From Petropleomorpha daqingensis (lineage in GTDB: Bacteria; Actinomycetota; Actinomycetes; Mycobacteriales; Geodermatophilaceae), in assembly GCF_013408985.1 (NCBI RefSeq), contig NZ_JACBZT010000001.1:992001-1056000 (forward strand): 64,000 nt of DNA, given 5' to 3'. Of this stretch, positions 46,148 to 55,614 are shown in pieces. The stretch's first letter is position 1, and the number at the start of each line of letters is the position of its first letter. Both the position numbers and the translations under genes were made by a program. Below the pieces are notes generated by a model. It was not told the DNA's origin. It saw nothing but the letters and a program-made list of their open reading frames with translations, and made no database searches.

Positions 46148-47380
46148 TCAGCCGAGCGACCGCCAGCGGCTGACGGTGGCCGCCAACGCGGCCGCGATGC
46201 CCGCCTGAGCGCCCACGGCCAGGCCGGTCGCCAGCGCGGGGGCGCCGACCTCGGCCAGCGCGCCGTCGCCCAGCACGCCGCCGGCCAGCCAGACGACGAC
46301 GGCCGAGGCCGCGCCGAGCAGAACACCGGCGACCACGCCCCACAGGCCGGCGACGATCGAGCCGCCGTCGTCGTCCCCCATCCGGCGGCCGAGCACCACG
46401 CCGGTGACCAGGCCGCCGAGCGCCGGGATGACCTGGGAGGCGAACGCGAGCAGGGGCACCGCCTGGGTGTCGGGCAGCGCGGCGAGCAGCGGCAGCGCCG
46501 GGACGGCGCCCAGGGACACCCCGTGCACCGAGACGGCGGTGCCGGCGCCGACGACGAAGCCGGGGCCGGCGGCCAGGCCGAGCACGGCGGCCGCGGCGTT
46601 CGGGAGCAGCAGCAGGCCGAGCCCGAGGAGCCCCAGCGCGCCGGCCCCGGCCCCGCCGAGAGACCCGGACACCGCGGCGTAGCCGGAGGCGTCGTCGGCG
46701 AGGGCCACGGCCACGACCGCGGTGCACAGCGCCAGCAGGGCCAGCAGACCCGCCAGGACGGCGCGCAGCAGCGGGCGGACCGCGCCGGGCAACCGGTCGA
46801 GCACCGAGTCGAGGGCCCCCGACTCCCTCAGCACGCCCGAGCCGCCGGCGACCAGCGCGAGGACGGCCGCACCCGCCAGCGTCCGACCGAGGGCCACGCC
46901 CGCGCCGTCGTCGTCCAGGACCAGGGCGAGCACACCGGTGAGCAGCACGTGCCCGGCGACCAGCGCGGCCGTGGCGCCGCCGACGGCGCGCGGCGAGGTG
47001 GCGTTACCCGCGTGGACGGCGAACCGCCCGGCCCGGGACAGACCCCAGGCGATGGCGGCGGTGAGCAGGAGGGGCGCGAGCTGGAGCGGGCCGGACGGCA
47101 GCCGCAGCTCGGCGCCGTTCGCCAGCAGCCACAGCCGGCCGGCGAGCGCGATCGAGCCCCCGACGGAGAGCCCCCCGCCGGGGTCCAGGGTAGAGACGAC
47201 GACGACGGCGATGGACAGGCCGACGAGCCCGACAAGGGTCACGGCGAGGACGGCGGCCGCGGCCCAGACGGCGCCCGCGCGGGCACCGCCGGGCCCGTGC
47301 GCGGTCAGCCGCTCGAGGAGGGACGCCCGCGGGGCCGCAGCGGCCCGCGGGGCGGCGGCCCGCGTCGAGGAGGACGGCAT
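46148..47380 (-). CDS. DUF6350 polytopic membrane protein (Rv0955-like)
   Basis: Roughly 410-residue inner-membrane protein with about ten to twelve Ala/Leu/Val-rich helices and few charged residues. RLTAHGPGGARAGAVWAA near the N-terminus and LPDTQAVPLLAFASQVIPAL near 290 fit the DUF6350 family. It lies just upstream of purN as Rv0955 does before purN in mycobacteria. The function is unknown. ATG at 47380 is preferred over a GTG at 47389. Confidence 0.8.
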   Translation of the reverse strand: MPSSSTRAAAPRAAAAPRASLLERLTAHGPGGARAGAVWAAAAVLAVTLVGLVGLSIAVVVVSTLDPGGGLSVGGSIALAGRLWLLANGAELRLPSGPLQLAPLLLTAAIAWGLSRAGRFAVHAGNATSPRAVGGATAALVAGHVLLTGVLALVLDDDGAGVALGRTLAGAAVLALVAGGSGVLRESGALDSVLDRLPGAVRPLLRAVLAGLLALLALCTAVVAVALADDASGYAAVSGSLGGAGAGALGLLGLGLLLLPNAAAAVLGLAAGPGFVVGAGTAVSVHGVSLGAVPALPLLAALPDTQAVPLLAFASQVIPALGGLVTGVVLGRRMGDDDGGSIVAGLWGVVAGVLLGAASAVVVWLAGGVLGDGALAEVGAPALATGLAVGAQAGIAAALAATVSRWRSLG

Positions 47381-47450
47381 GGGCTCCACTGTCGCAAGGT
47401 CCGGCCCGGTTCATCGGGCGCACGCGCCGGGCGGCCCCCGAACGCACGAA

Positions 47451-47481
47451 GCGCCGGCGGCCCGGACAGGGCCACCGGCGC
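47451..47481 (-). terminator. hairpin terminator after Rv0954-like gene
   Basis: Stem GCGCCGGCGGCCC pairing with GGGCCACCGGCGC with one mismatch, loop GGACA, 19 nt past the stop at 47501 on the minus strand. Confidence 0.65.
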
Positions 47482-47500
47482 GTCGTCGGTGCGGTGCGGC

Positions 47501-48679
47501 TCAGACTCCCGTCGAGGAGCTCTCCGGGCCGTGCTCGGGGCGCGGCTGCTCACCGGACGCCGTCGAGCCGCCGGGCTGGCCGTACGGCGGGGGCGGCGGC
47601 GCGCCCGGGCCCGTCGCGGCAGGCCCGCTCGGCGGCGGACCGCTGGGCGCGGCCGGCGACGGCGTCGTCCCGGGACCGGTGTGCGAACCACCCGGCGCGC
47701 CCGGACCCGTGGGGGCCGGCGGCGGGTAGGACGGCGACGCGTACGGCTGCTGCGGCGGCGGACCGGCCGGAGCGGGCGGCTGCTGGCCGTAGGGCTGCCC
47801 GGGCTGCCCGGGCTGGCCCTGCGGGCGCGGAGCGTTGAACTGCTGGGTGAGGTCCGGCGCCTGCTGGTTGGCCCACTGCGCGGCGCCGGCCAGCTGGCCC
47901 GGCAGCGCCGGCTTGTTCTTCAGCTCGGGGAGCAGCGAGAGGAACGCGAACAGCGCGATGGCCAGGGACACGATCAAGCCGAGCAGCGCGAAGATGAAGA
48001 ACCCGCCGCCCAGCGACTGGATCCACGCGATCAGCGTCAGGACGAACCCGAGACCGGCCAGGCCGACGGTGATCCAGCCGCGCGGGAAGCCGAGCTTGAG
48101 CTCGTAGAACGCCGGGAGCAGCGCCCAGATCGTCGCCAGCAGGAACAGGACGAAGCTGAACGTGACCAGCCCGCTGCCGAAGCCGCTGAGCGTGTCGTTG
48201 AAGAACGTCGCCTCGTTCGGGATGCCGAAGACGTAGTCGCTGTAGTCGAACCACGGGAACAGCGCGAGGATCAGGTAGACCAGCGTGCCGGCACCGATGA
48301 CGTAGGTCGCCATCGTGAGCTTCTTGGCGTCGAACGAGAACCCGCCGCCCGTGCTCGCGGGCTGGCCGTAGGGGTTGAAGCCGGGCTGCTGCCCGTACCC
48401 CGGAGCGCCGTAGGGCGGCTGCCCCGGCGGCTGCTGGCCGTAGGGAGGCTGGCCGGGCTGCTGCCCGTAGGGCGGCTGCTGCGGCGGCTGGCCGTAGGGC
48501 GGCTGCGGCGGCTGCGGCTGCTGCGGCGGCTGGCCGTACGGGGGCTGGGGCGGCTGCTGGCCCTGACCGGGCTGCCCCGGCTGCGGCGGCGGGAAGCCGG
48601 GCTGCTGCCCGTATCCGGGCTGCCCACCCGGCGGCGGCCCGTACCCGCCCGGCGGCTGCGGGGGCTGGCTGGAGGTCAT
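47501..48679 (-). CDS. Pro/Gln/Gly-rich four-helix membrane protein (Rv0954/DUF5336-like)
   Basis: 392-residue protein in three parts: residues 1-108 are low-complexity Pro/Gln/Gly/Tyr with repeats such as QPPYGQ; 118-270 hold four hydrophobic segments (ATYVIGAGTLVYLILALFPW, TFSFVLFLLATIWALLPAFY and two more); 275-392 is again Pro/Gly-rich. This architecture and the position between sucD and the DUF6350 gene match mycobacterial Rv0954, a 34-kDa antigen that I recall being linked to the cell-division complex. The ATG has GAGGAGAAG upstream. Long disordered tails may mediate protein contacts at the membrane. Confidence 0.83.
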   Translation of the reverse strand: MTSSQPPQPPGGYGPPPGGQPGYGQQPGFPPPQPGQPGQGQQPPQPPYGQPPQQPQPPQPPYGQPPQQPPYGQQPGQPPYGQQPPGQPPYGAPGYGQQPGFNPYGQPASTGGGFSFDAKKLTMATYVIGAGTLVYLILALFPWFDYSDYVFGIPNEATFFNDTLSGFGSGLVTFSFVLFLLATIWALLPAFYELKLGFPRGWITVGLAGLGFVLTLIAWIQSLGGGFFIFALLGLIVSLAIALFAFLSLLPELKNKPALPGQLAGAAQWANQQAPDLTQQFNAPRPQGQPGQPGQPYGQQPPAPAGPPPQQPYASPSYPPPAPTGPGAPGGSHTGPGTTPSPAAPSGPPPSGPAATGPGAPPPPPYGQPGGSTASGEQPRPEHGPESSSTGV

Positions 48680-48797
48680 GGCGCGCTTCTCCTCAGTAGG
48701 AACGGCGTTGCGGAGCGCATGGTGTCTGCCCAGGTCGCTGCGCGCAACCGTGGCACGCCCGTCATCCTCCGTCCGTGACCGAACCGGGTGGAGAACG

Positions 48798-48835
48798 CCG
48801 CTGCCCGGTTCCCCCGAAAGGGCACCGGGCAGCGG
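48798..48835 (-). terminator. hairpin terminator after sucD
   Basis: 12-bp stem CCGCTGCCCGGT with its complement, extended by CCC/GGG inside, 7 nt past the sucD stop. Confidence 0.75.
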
Positions 48836-48842
48836 ACACGGC

Positions 48843-49721
48843 TCAGGCGCCGACGATCTCCCGCATGAGGCGGGCGGTCTCCGACGGGGTCTTGCCGACC
48901 CGGACGCCGGCAGCCTCGAGGGCCTCCTTCTTGGCCTGGGCGGTGCCGGAGGAACCGGAGACGATCGCGCCGGCGTGGCCCATCGTCTTGCCCTCGGGGG
49001 CGGTGAACCCGGCGACGTAGCCGACGACCGGCTTGGTCACGTTGGCCTTGATGAAGTCGGCCGCCCGCTCCTCGGCGTCGCCGCCGATCTCGCCGATCAT
49101 CACGATCGCCTCGGTCTCCGGGTCGTCCTGGAAGGCCTGCAGGCAGTCGATGTGCGTGGTGCCGATGACCGGGTCGCCGCCGATGCCGACGCAGGTGGAG
49201 AAGCCGATGTCGCGGAGCTCGTACATCATCTGGTAGGTCAGCGTGCCGGACTTGCTGACCAGGCCGATCGCGCCCTGCTTGGTGATGTTGGCCGGGATGA
49301 TGCCGGCGTTGGACCGCCCGGGGCTGATCAGGCCGGGGCAGTTCGGGCCGATGATCCGGGTCGAGCCACCCTGCGCGTGCGCCCAGAAGTAGGTCGAGTC
49401 GTGCACCGGGATGCCCTCGGTGATCACGACGGCCAGGCCGATCTGCGCGTCGACGGCCTCGATGACCGCGCCCTTCGCGCCGGCCGGCGGCACGAAGATG
49501 ACGCTGACGTCGGCGCCGGTCTCCTTCATCGCCTCGGCGACGTTGCCGAACACCGGCACGGTGGCGCCGTCGAACTCGACGTTCTCGCCGGCCTTCTTCG
49601 GGTTCACACCGCCGACGATCGCGGTCCCGGAGGCGAGCATGCGCTGGGTGTGCTTGCGCCCCTCCGAGCCGGTCATGCCCTGGACGATGACCTTGCTGTT
49701 CTCGTTGAGGAAGATCGACAT
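48843..49721 (-). CDS. sucD: succinyl-CoA synthetase alpha subunit
   Basis: TCA-cycle substrate-level phosphorylation, 292 residues. VQGMTGSEG near 13 is the CoA-binding loop, [11 protein letters not shown] near 123, and GHAGAIVSG near 246 contains the histidine that is phosphorylated. [14 protein letters not shown] near 178 is also conserved. It follows sucC by 31 bp in a two-gene operon and ends at a clear terminator. Confidence 0.97.
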   Translation of the reverse strand: MSIFLNENSKVIVQGMTGSEGRKHTQRMLASGTAIVGGVNPKKAGENVEFDGATVPVFGNVAEAMKETGADVSVIFVPPAGAKGAVIEAVDAQIGLAVVITEGIPVHDSTYFWAHAQGGSTRIIGPNCPGLISPGRSNAGIIPANITKQGAIGLVSKSGTLTYQMMYELRDIGFSTCVGIGGDPVIGTTHIDCLQAFQDDPETEAIVMIGEIGGDAEERAADFIKANVTKPVVGYVAGFTAPEGKTMGHAGAIVSGSSGTAQAKKEALEAAGVRVGKTPSETARLMREIVGA

Positions 49722-49752
49722 CTCTGTATGGGTCCTGTTCGGGGAGGGGCGG

Positions 49753-50913
49753 TCAGGCGGCGAGCTCGGCGGCGCGGCGCGCGGCGCCGTCCATGGTGTC
49801 CACGACGGTGACCAGCGGGTGGTTGGCCTCGGCGAGGATCCGCCGGCCCTCCTCCACGTTGTTGCCGTCGAGCCGGACGACCAGCGGCTTGGTCGCCTCG
49901 TCCCCGAGGATCTGCAGCGCCTGGACGATGCCGTTCGCGACGGCGTCGCAGGCGGTGATCCCGCCGAACACGTTGACGAAGACGCTCTTGACGGCCGGGT
50001 CGGACAGGATGATCTCCAGCCCGTTGGCCATCACCTCGGCCGAGGCGCCACCGCCGATGTCGAGGAAGTTGGCCGGGCGGACCCCGCCGAACTCCTCGCC
50101 GGCGTAGGCGACGACGTCGAGGGTGCTCATGACCAGGCCGGCACCGTTGCCGATGATGCCGACCTCGCCCTCGAGCTTGACGTAGTTGAGGTGCTTCTCC
50201 TTGGCGCGGGCCTCGAGCGGGTCGGCGGCCGCGGTGTCCTCGAGGCCGACCCGGTTGTCGTGCCGGAAGGAGGCGTTGTCGTCGAGGGTCACCTTGGCGT
50301 CCAGCGCCAGGACGGTGCCGTCGGGAGCCTTGGCGAGCGGGTTGACCTCGACGAGGGTGGCGTCCTCCTGCTGGAAGACCTCCCACAGCCGCTGCGCGAT
50401 GGCGATGACCTGGTCGCGGACCTCGGCCGGGAAGTTCCCGGCGTCGACGATCTCGGCGGCCTTGGCCTCGTCGACGCCCTGGACGGCGTCGACCGGGATG
50501 CGGGCCAGCGCCTCGGGCCGCTCGACGGCGAGCTGCTCGATCTCCATGCCGCCCTCCTTCGACGCCATGGCGAGGAAGGTGCGGTTGGCGCGGTCGAGCA
50601 GGTAGGAGAAGTAGTACTCCTCGGCGATGTCGCTGGCCTGGGCGACCATCACGCGGTGGGTGATGTGGCCCTTGATGTCCAGCCCGAGGATGTCCTGGGC
50701 GCGCGCCTTGGCGTCCTCGGGGTTGTCGGCGAGCTTGACGCCGCCGGCCTTGCCTCGCCCGCCGACCTTCACCTGCGCCTTGACCACGACGGGCTGGCCG
50801 ATGTCGCGCGCGATCGCCTCGGCCTGCTCGGGCGTCTCGGCGACGCCCCCGGGGAGCACGGGCACGCCGTGCGAGGCCAACAGATCACGGGCCTGGTACT
50901 CGAAGAGATCCAC
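49753..50913 (-). CDS. sucC: succinyl-CoA synthetase beta subunit
   Basis: ATP-grasp beta subunit, 386 residues. [19 protein letters not shown] is the standard N-terminus, [20 protein letters not shown] near 43 the grasp loop, [20 protein letters not shown] near 200 the Mg/nucleotide site and [11 protein letters not shown] near 255 the phosphohistidine approach. GTG at 50913 has TACGGT 8 nt upstream. The operon is divergent from a secreted peptidase gene. Confidence 0.97.
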   Translation of the reverse strand: MDLFEYQARDLLASHGVPVLPGGVAETPEQAEAIARDIGQPVVVKAQVKVGGRGKAGGVKLADNPEDAKARAQDILGLDIKGHITHRVMVAQASDIAEEYYFSYLLDRANRTFLAMASKEGGMEIEQLAVERPEALARIPVDAVQGVDEAKAAEIVDAGNFPAEVRDQVIAIAQRLWEVFQQEDATLVEVNPLAKAPDGTVLALDAKVTLDDNASFRHDNRVGLEDTAAADPLEARAKEKHLNYVKLEGEVGIIGNGAGLVMSTLDVVAYAGEEFGGVRPANFLDIGGGASAEVMANGLEIILSDPAVKSVFVNVFGGITACDAVANGIVQALQILGDEATKPLVVRLDGNNVEEGRRILAEANHPLVTVVDTMDGAARRAAELAA

Positions 50914-50921
50914 GAACAGGC

Positions 50922-50927
50922 ACCGTA
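50922..50927 (-). promoter_or_regulatory. leaderless -10 box TACGGT for sucC
   Basis: TACGGT on the minus strand, 8-nt spacer GCCTGTTC, then GTG at 50913. Confidence 0.55.
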
Positions 50928-51038
50928 ACGCGCGGGAAACGGGGCCGCTCCACCGGCAAGGGTGAGGTGCGGAGGCTCACACCCGGACGCCGTAGCTACT
51001 CGCGCGTAACCCCCTGGCCGGACGCGCGTTAGGGAGAT

Positions 51039-52892
51039 ATGCGCCGAGCGGCAACCGTCCTGACCACGTGCACACTGCTCGCCGCCGGGACGGCGGTGCT
51101 GGCCCCGGCGGCGTCCGCGGCCACCGACATCGTCCCGCGCGACCTGACGATCACGGTGACCCACGTGGGTCCCGAGGACCGCACCTGCCAGATCGACGCG
51201 GACCTGTACGTGCCCGCGGGCGTCACCGCCGCGCACCCCGGCCCGGCGCTGCTGGCGACCAACGGGTTCGGTGGCACCAAGGCCGACCAGGCCGATCTCG
51301 CGCAGGGCTTCGGCGAGCGCGGGTACGTGACGCTGTCCTACACCGGGCTCGGGTTCGTCGACGGCGACACCTGCCCGATCACGCTCGACGACCGCGAGCA
51401 CGACGGCGCGGCCGCCAGCCAGCTGCTGCGCTTCCTCGGCGGCGACCCGTCGATCACCGCGGTCGACGACGCCACGGGCCAGCCGGTGCACGTCGACCAG
51501 GTCATCCGGCAGGACGCGACGACCGGCACCCCGTACGACCCGGCGGTCGGCATGGTCGGCGGCTCCTACGGCGGGCAGATCCAGTTCGCCACCGCGGCCT
51601 ACGAGCACGAGGCCGGCACCGACCGGCTCGACGCGATCGTGCCGATGATCACCTGGAACGACCTGGCCTACTCCCTCGACCCCGAGAACAGCGGCCTGCC
51701 CGGCGGCACCGCGCGCAGCGGCTCGGTGAGCTACGGCGGCAGCGGCGTCTTCAAGTACCAGTGGTCGCTGCTGTTCACCACGCTCGGCGTGGTCAACGGC
51801 GTCGAGGACCTGCAGGCGCTGTCGGACCCGGCGAAGTTCCAGACGTTCGTGAACGACAACTGCGGGAACTTCGACCCGCCGGTGTGCCAGGCGCTGCTGG
51901 AGATCGGCACGCAGGGCTACGCCAGCCAGGCCTCGATCGACTACCTGCGTTCCAACTCCGTGGCCAGCTACATCTCCGACGTCCGGGTGCCCACGTTCCT
52001 GGCCCAGGGCCAGGCGGACACCCTGTTCAACCTGCAGGAGTCGGTGGCGACCTACACGACGCTGAAGCAGCAGGGCACCCCGGTCGCGCTGCAGTGGCAG
52101 TCATGGGGGCACAGCGGCTCGACGCCGGTGCCCGGCGAGCTCGACGAGCGCCACCCGGCGTCGTCCTACCAGGGCCGGCTGGCCATCCAGTGGTTCGACC
52201 ACTACCTGCTCGGCAAGGGCCCCGCCCCGAAGCTGAACTTCTCCTACTTCCGCGACTGGGTCTACGCGGCCACCGGCGACGCGGCCAAGGCCTACGCGAC
52301 CGCACCGTGCTACCCCGTCGGCTCGCAGCGGACGCTGTACCTGTCCGGCGGCGGTCCCGGCGACGGCACCCTCGTCGACCGCCAGGCCGCGGTCGTGCCC
52401 GGCACCAGCGCCTACTCGAGCGTCGCGCCGGTCGGGCCGAACTACACCGAGACATCGGCGCTCGACCAGTCCCAGCCGGTCACCGACCCGCCCGGGACGG
52501 CGATCCGCTTCGCCACCGCGCCGCTGACGAAGCCCCTCGACGTGGTCGGCTCCGGGCAGCTGACGGTGCAGCTGGACTCCCCCGCGGCGCTGACCCAGTC
52601 CGCCGGGCCGGCCGGGCAGCTCGTCGTCTTCGCCAAGCTCTACGACATCGGCCCGGACGGCGCGATCGAGCTGCCGCACCGGGTGATCTCGCCGGCCCGG
52701 ATCACCGACGTGACCCAGCCGGTGACGATCGAGCTGCCGGGCATCGTGCACCGGTTCCTGCCCGGGCACCGGCTGGCCGTCGTCCTGGCCGGCGGCGACC
52801 TGGCCTACCGCGGGTCGACGGCGCCGCAGCCGGTCACGCTGACCACCGGCGCCGGGCACGTGCAGCAGCTGACCCTGCCGGTGACCTCGTGA
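51039..52892 (+). CDS. secreted X-Pro dipeptidyl-peptidase/CocE-like hydrolase (S15)
   Basis: 617-residue exported alpha/beta hydrolase. A signal peptide covers about 1-28, ending ASA-AT. The N-terminal hydrolase domain has the nucleophile elbow GGSYGGQ near 185, GQADTLF with the acid near 328, and WGHSGS with the His near 362. The C-terminal jelly-roll (about 450-617) matches the PepX_C fold. Members cleave Xaa-Pro peptides, acylated drugs or esters, so the substrate is open. The ATG is preceded closely by TTAGGGAG, which may serve as -10 or ribosome site. Confidence 0.87.
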   Translation: MRRAATVLTTCTLLAAGTAVLAPAASAATDIVPRDLTITVTHVGPEDRTCQIDADLYVPAGVTAAHPGPALLATNGFGGTKADQADLAQGFGERGYVTLSYTGLGFVDGDTCPITLDDREHDGAAASQLLRFLGGDPSITAVDDATGQPVHVDQVIRQDATTGTPYDPAVGMVGGSYGGQIQFATAAYEHEAGTDRLDAIVPMITWNDLAYSLDPENSGLPGGTARSGSVSYGGSGVFKYQWSLLFTTLGVVNGVEDLQALSDPAKFQTFVNDNCGNFDPPVCQALLEIGTQGYASQASIDYLRSNSVASYISDVRVPTFLAQGQADTLFNLQESVATYTTLKQQGTPVALQWQSWGHSGSTPVPGELDERHPASSYQGRLAIQWFDHYLLGKGPAPKLNFSYFRDWVYAATGDAAKAYATAPCYPVGSQRTLYLSGGGPGDGTLVDRQAAVVPGTSAYSSVAPVGPNYTETSALDQSQPVTDPPGTAIRFATAPLTKPLDVVGSGQLTVQLDSPAALTQSAGPAGQLVVFAKLYDIGPDGAIELPHRVISPARITDVTQPVTIELPGIVHRFLPGHRLAVVLAGGDLAYRGSTAPQPVTLTTGAGHVQQLTLPVTS

Positions 52893-52915
52893 CGTGCCGG
52901 TTGGAGCTGCTGCGC

Positions 52916-53326
52916 TCAGGCTCCTGCCGGGGCCCCGACGTGCTCGCGGACCCAGTCGACGATCTCGGTGGTGGTCGCGCCGGGCGTGAAGACCCGGGCC
53001 ACCCCCATCCGTTCGAGCTCGGGTATGTCCTCGTCCGGGATGATCCCGCCGCCGAACACCACGACGTCGTCGACGCCTCGTTCGCGCAGCAGCTCGGAGA
53101 GCCGCTCGAACAGCGTCATGTGCGCCCCGGAGAGCACGGATAGGCCGACGGCGTCGGCGTCCTCCTGGACGACCGTCTCGACGATCTGCTCGGGCGTCTG
53201 GTGCAGGCCGGTGTAGACGACCTCCATGCCGGCGTCCCGGAGCGCCCGGGCCACGACCTTGGCACCGCGGTCGTGCCCGTCGAGGCCGGGCTTGGCGACC
53301 ACCACCCGGATGCGTTCCTCCGCCAT
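52916..53326 (-). CDS. stand-alone cobalamin-binding domain protein (methylmalonyl-CoA mutase C-terminal type)
   Basis: 136-residue protein consisting only of a B12-binding Rossmann-like domain. DGHDRGAK at 16-23 is the DxHxxG motif whose His ligates cobalt, GLSVLSGAH near 60 and [11 protein letters not shown] near 90 complete the base-off/His-on fold. It closely resembles the C-terminal domain of acyl-CoA mutase large subunits and the small subunit of two-component mutases (isobutyryl-CoA type). No catalytic partner lies beside it. TACAGT 6 nt before the ATG suggests its own promoter. Confidence 0.92.
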   Translation of the reverse strand: MAEERIRVVVAKPGLDGHDRGAKVVARALRDAGMEVVYTGLHQTPEQIVETVVQEDADAVGLSVLSGAHMTLFERLSELLRERGVDDVVVFGGGIIPDEDIPELERMGVARVFTPGATTTEIVDWVREHVGAPAGA

Positions 53327-53332
53327 GGGGGG

Positions 53333-53338
53333 ACTGTA
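53333..53338 (-). promoter_or_regulatory. leaderless -10 box TACAGT for B12-binding protein gene
   Basis: TACAGT on the minus strand, 6-nt spacer CCCCCC, then ATG at 53326. Confidence 0.55.
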
Positions 53339-53345
53339 GCGGCGC

Positions 53346-54395
53346 TCAGCCGCGCTCGGACGACGGCGTCCGGCGCAGCCGCCAGGCGAGGACGGTCAGC
53401 AGCACGTAGCCGAGCCCGGCGACCAGCAGCCCGGCGCCGGGCACCGTCCACTCCAGCTCGGAGGAGGAGAGGGCGTCGCGCACGCCGGTCAGGCCGGCGT
53501 CGAGGACGGCGACGGCGAGGGCCAGCAGGGCGCCGACGGTCGCCAGCCGCGGCCGCAGCGACGGCGCCACGACGGAGCACAGGACGATCGCGCCGGCGAG
53601 CAGCAGCCCGCCCAGCAGCGCCAGGCCCGGCCGCTCGAGCAGCGCCTGCGGGCCCTCCGACGTCACCACCGTCTGCATGTGGGTGGAGGGGTCGGTGACG
53701 ATCCGGTCGGGCACGTCGGCGGCGGGCAGGGTCAGGCAGAGCACCGTCCCGACGCCGAGCAGGACCCCGGCGCCGGCGAGCGCGGAGCGCACGGGGTCGA
53801 GCGTGCCGCCGTCCTCCATGACCGTGCGGCCCCACGCGAAGGCGGCGAGCAGACCGGCCAGCACGAAGACGGCGAGCGAGGCGACGCCGAGCACCCAGCC
53901 GGCGCCGATCTCGACGCTGCTGGTCAGGACCTTCTCCCCGGCGAGCACCTCGACGGCGGGCCGCGACGTCGAGCTGCTGCCGCGGTACAGCTCGATGAGC
54001 AGCGGACCGACCGACAGCGCGGCCGCCGTCCCGGCGTAGGCGAGGCCGAACTTCGGCACCGCACCGCGGGCGAGCACGACGCCGACCGCCGCGGAGACGA
54101 CCGGGACCAGCAGCGCGACCAGCACGCTGCCGGCGTTGCGCGCCGGGGACACCACCGTGCCGCCCACGACGAGGTAGGTCGGGAAGAGCGCCACGACCGC
54201 CAGGACGGCGGCCAGGACCAGCAGCCCGCCGGCCAGCCGGGCGGGAACCGGCACGGTGCCGACGACGACCTCGTCGACCGGCGCGGTCGGCGCGCTGCGC
54301 CGGGCCGAGCCGGTGCGGCGGGCGGACGGGCGACTCGGCACGCGGTCGGCCGCCGAGGGAGCGCGGTCGCGGGCGGGTCCACTGCGGGTGGGCAC
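53346..54395 (-). CDS. polytopic membrane protein, unknown function
   Basis: 349-residue protein with a basic, disordered first 50 residues and about nine hydrophobic segments, the first near 57-72. No family is recognised. One periplasmic loop near 215-240 contains [21 protein letters not shown] at 54395 is preferred because AAGGGGAA lies 5 nt upstream; a GTG at 54422 would add nine residues. It lies 19 bp upstream of the B12-binding gene on the same strand, but that gene has its own -10 box. Confidence 0.75.
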   Translation of the reverse strand: MPTRSGPARDRAPSAADRVPSRPSARRTGSARRSAPTAPVDEVVVGTVPVPARLAGGLLVLAAVLAVVALFPTYLVVGGTVVSPARNAGSVLVALLVPVVSAAVGVVLARGAVPKFGLAYAGTAAALSVGPLLIELYRGSSSTSRPAVEVLAGEKVLTSSVEIGAGWVLGVASLAVFVLAGLLAAFAWGRTVMEDGGTLDPVRSALAGAGVLLGVGTVLCLTLPAADVPDRIVTDPSTHMQTVVTSEGPQALLERPGLALLGGLLLAGAIVLCSVVAPSLRPRLATVGALLALAVAVLDAGLTGVRDALSSSELEWTVPGAGLLVAGLGYVLLTVLAWRLRRTPSSERG

Positions 54396-54578
54396 GGATT
54401 CCCCTTCGGCCGGGATGGTCACGAACAGGCGTCATTCCGCCGATGAGCAGCTCTGCCCGTGTGACGACGAACACACACAGGCATTACCGTCACGTGAACG
54501 GAGCACACAGGGAGTGCTCCGCCACCGGCGGGAAGGCCGTCCCGGAACGCACCGGTGGGAGCAGACGGAGGTAGTGGG

Positions 54579-55478
54579 ATGCAACCGAGGAGCGATCCGG
54601 ACTCCGGTCCAGAGTCGCACATCGGCGGCGTTCCCTCGGGATCGCCACGAGGCGGCCTGCGCTCTCTGTGCTCCCCCGCCGCGCTGACCGGCGGGCTCAC
54701 CGAGCTGGCCTGGGTCGGCGCGCACGTGCTGCTCTACCCGTTCGGCACGCGCAGCGAGCAGCTGCGTCCGGACGTCCGGTTCCGGCCCGGGGCGCAGTCC
54801 CCCGCCGTCCGGGCGCTGTTCGCCGACGACCCGCTGGCCTCGCGCACCCCGGTGCTGCTGGTCCACGGCCTGGTCGACAACAGCTCGGCCTTCGCGGTGA
54901 TGCGCCGCAGCCTGCGCCGGCGCGGTTTCGGCTCGGTGTGCTCCTGGAACTACAGCCCGCTGCTCGGCGACGTCGCCGAGGCCGCCCACGACCTCGCCGA
55001 CCGCGTCGAGCAGATCTGCCAGGACACCGGGCACGAGCGGATCCACGTGGTCGGGCACAGCCTCGGCGGGCTGATCTCGCGCTACTTCGTGCAGCGGCTG
55101 GGCGGTGACCGGCGGGTCGACTCGCTGGTGACCCTCGGCACGCCGCACCAGGGCTCGCGGTGGGCCAACGTCGTCCCGGCGCCGCTGATCCGGCAGCTGC
55201 GGCCCGGTTCGCCGCTGTACCAGGAGCTCGCGGAGCCTGCGCCCGGCTGCACCACCCGGATCACCGCCGTCTACAGCGACATCGACCAGATGGTGCTGCC
55301 CACGAGCTCCGGCCGGTGCGACCACCCCGACCTGGGGGCGCGCAACGTGCTCGTGCGGGGCGTCGGGCACATGTCCCTGCCGATCCACCGCGGTGTCCTG
55401 GACGAGGTCGCGGCGACGCTCGCGGGCCTGCGACGGACCGTGTCCACGGTCGCGTCGCTGACCGCCGCGGTCGCCTGA
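54579..55478 (+). CDS. alpha/beta-hydrolase lipase/esterase
   Basis: 299-residue hydrolase of the lipase class 2/LipB-like type. PVLLVHGLVDN near 91 forms the oxyanion region, VVGHSLGG near 157 holds the nucleophilic Ser (about 161), YSDIDQMV near 235 the acid and VGHMSLP near 263 the catalytic His. There is a hydrophobic stretch near 36-55 but no classic signal peptide. The ATG at 54579 has GGAGG 8 nt upstream. It lies upstream of the M23 peptidase gene on the same strand; a small hairpin GGCACG-ACA-CGTGCC (55508-55522) follows it. Confidence 0.85.
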   Translation: MQPRSDPDSGPESHIGGVPSGSPRGGLRSLCSPAALTGGLTELAWVGAHVLLYPFGTRSEQLRPDVRFRPGAQSPAVRALFADDPLASRTPVLLVHGLVDNSSAFAVMRRSLRRRGFGSVCSWNYSPLLGDVAEAAHDLADRVEQICQDTGHERIHVVGHSLGGLISRYFVQRLGGDRRVDSLVTLGTPHQGSRWANVVPAPLIRQLRPGSPLYQELAEPAPGCTTRITAVYSDIDQMVLPTSSGRCDHPDLGARNVLVRGVGHMSLPIHRGVLDEVAATLAGLRRTVSTVASLTAAVA

Positions 55479-55532
55479 GTCCCACCCGTCACATCCGGAA
55501 CGGGCCCGGCACGACACGTGCCGCGAGGTGCT

Positions 55533-55560
55533 TTGTCGACTCCTGACGCATCGTTACGGT
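55533..55560 (+). promoter_or_regulatory. promoter of the M23 peptidase gene
   Basis: TTGTCG (55533-55538), 16-bp spacer, TACGGT (55555-55560). Transcription should start near 55567, leaving a leader of about 48 nt that ends with GGAAGG before the GTG at 55615. Confidence 0.5.
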
Positions 55561-55614
55561 CCGGTCACGGTCCCGGCAGCAGTCGTGGCCGTCGCTCCAC
55601 CGGAAGGTGCACCT

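Noticed and set aside
48340-48660. Tandem repeat or CRISPR-like array
   Set aside because: The repetition is explained by Pro/Gln/Gly/Tyr codons of the Rv0954-like protein's N-terminal tail; units are of unequal length and have no spacers.
46118-48778. Very long plus-strand open frame opposite DUF6350 and the Rv0954-like gene
   Set aside because: It is rich in Arg/Gly/Ala/Gln without domains and lies antisense to two well-supported membrane protein genes. High GC content removes stop codons and creates such shadows.
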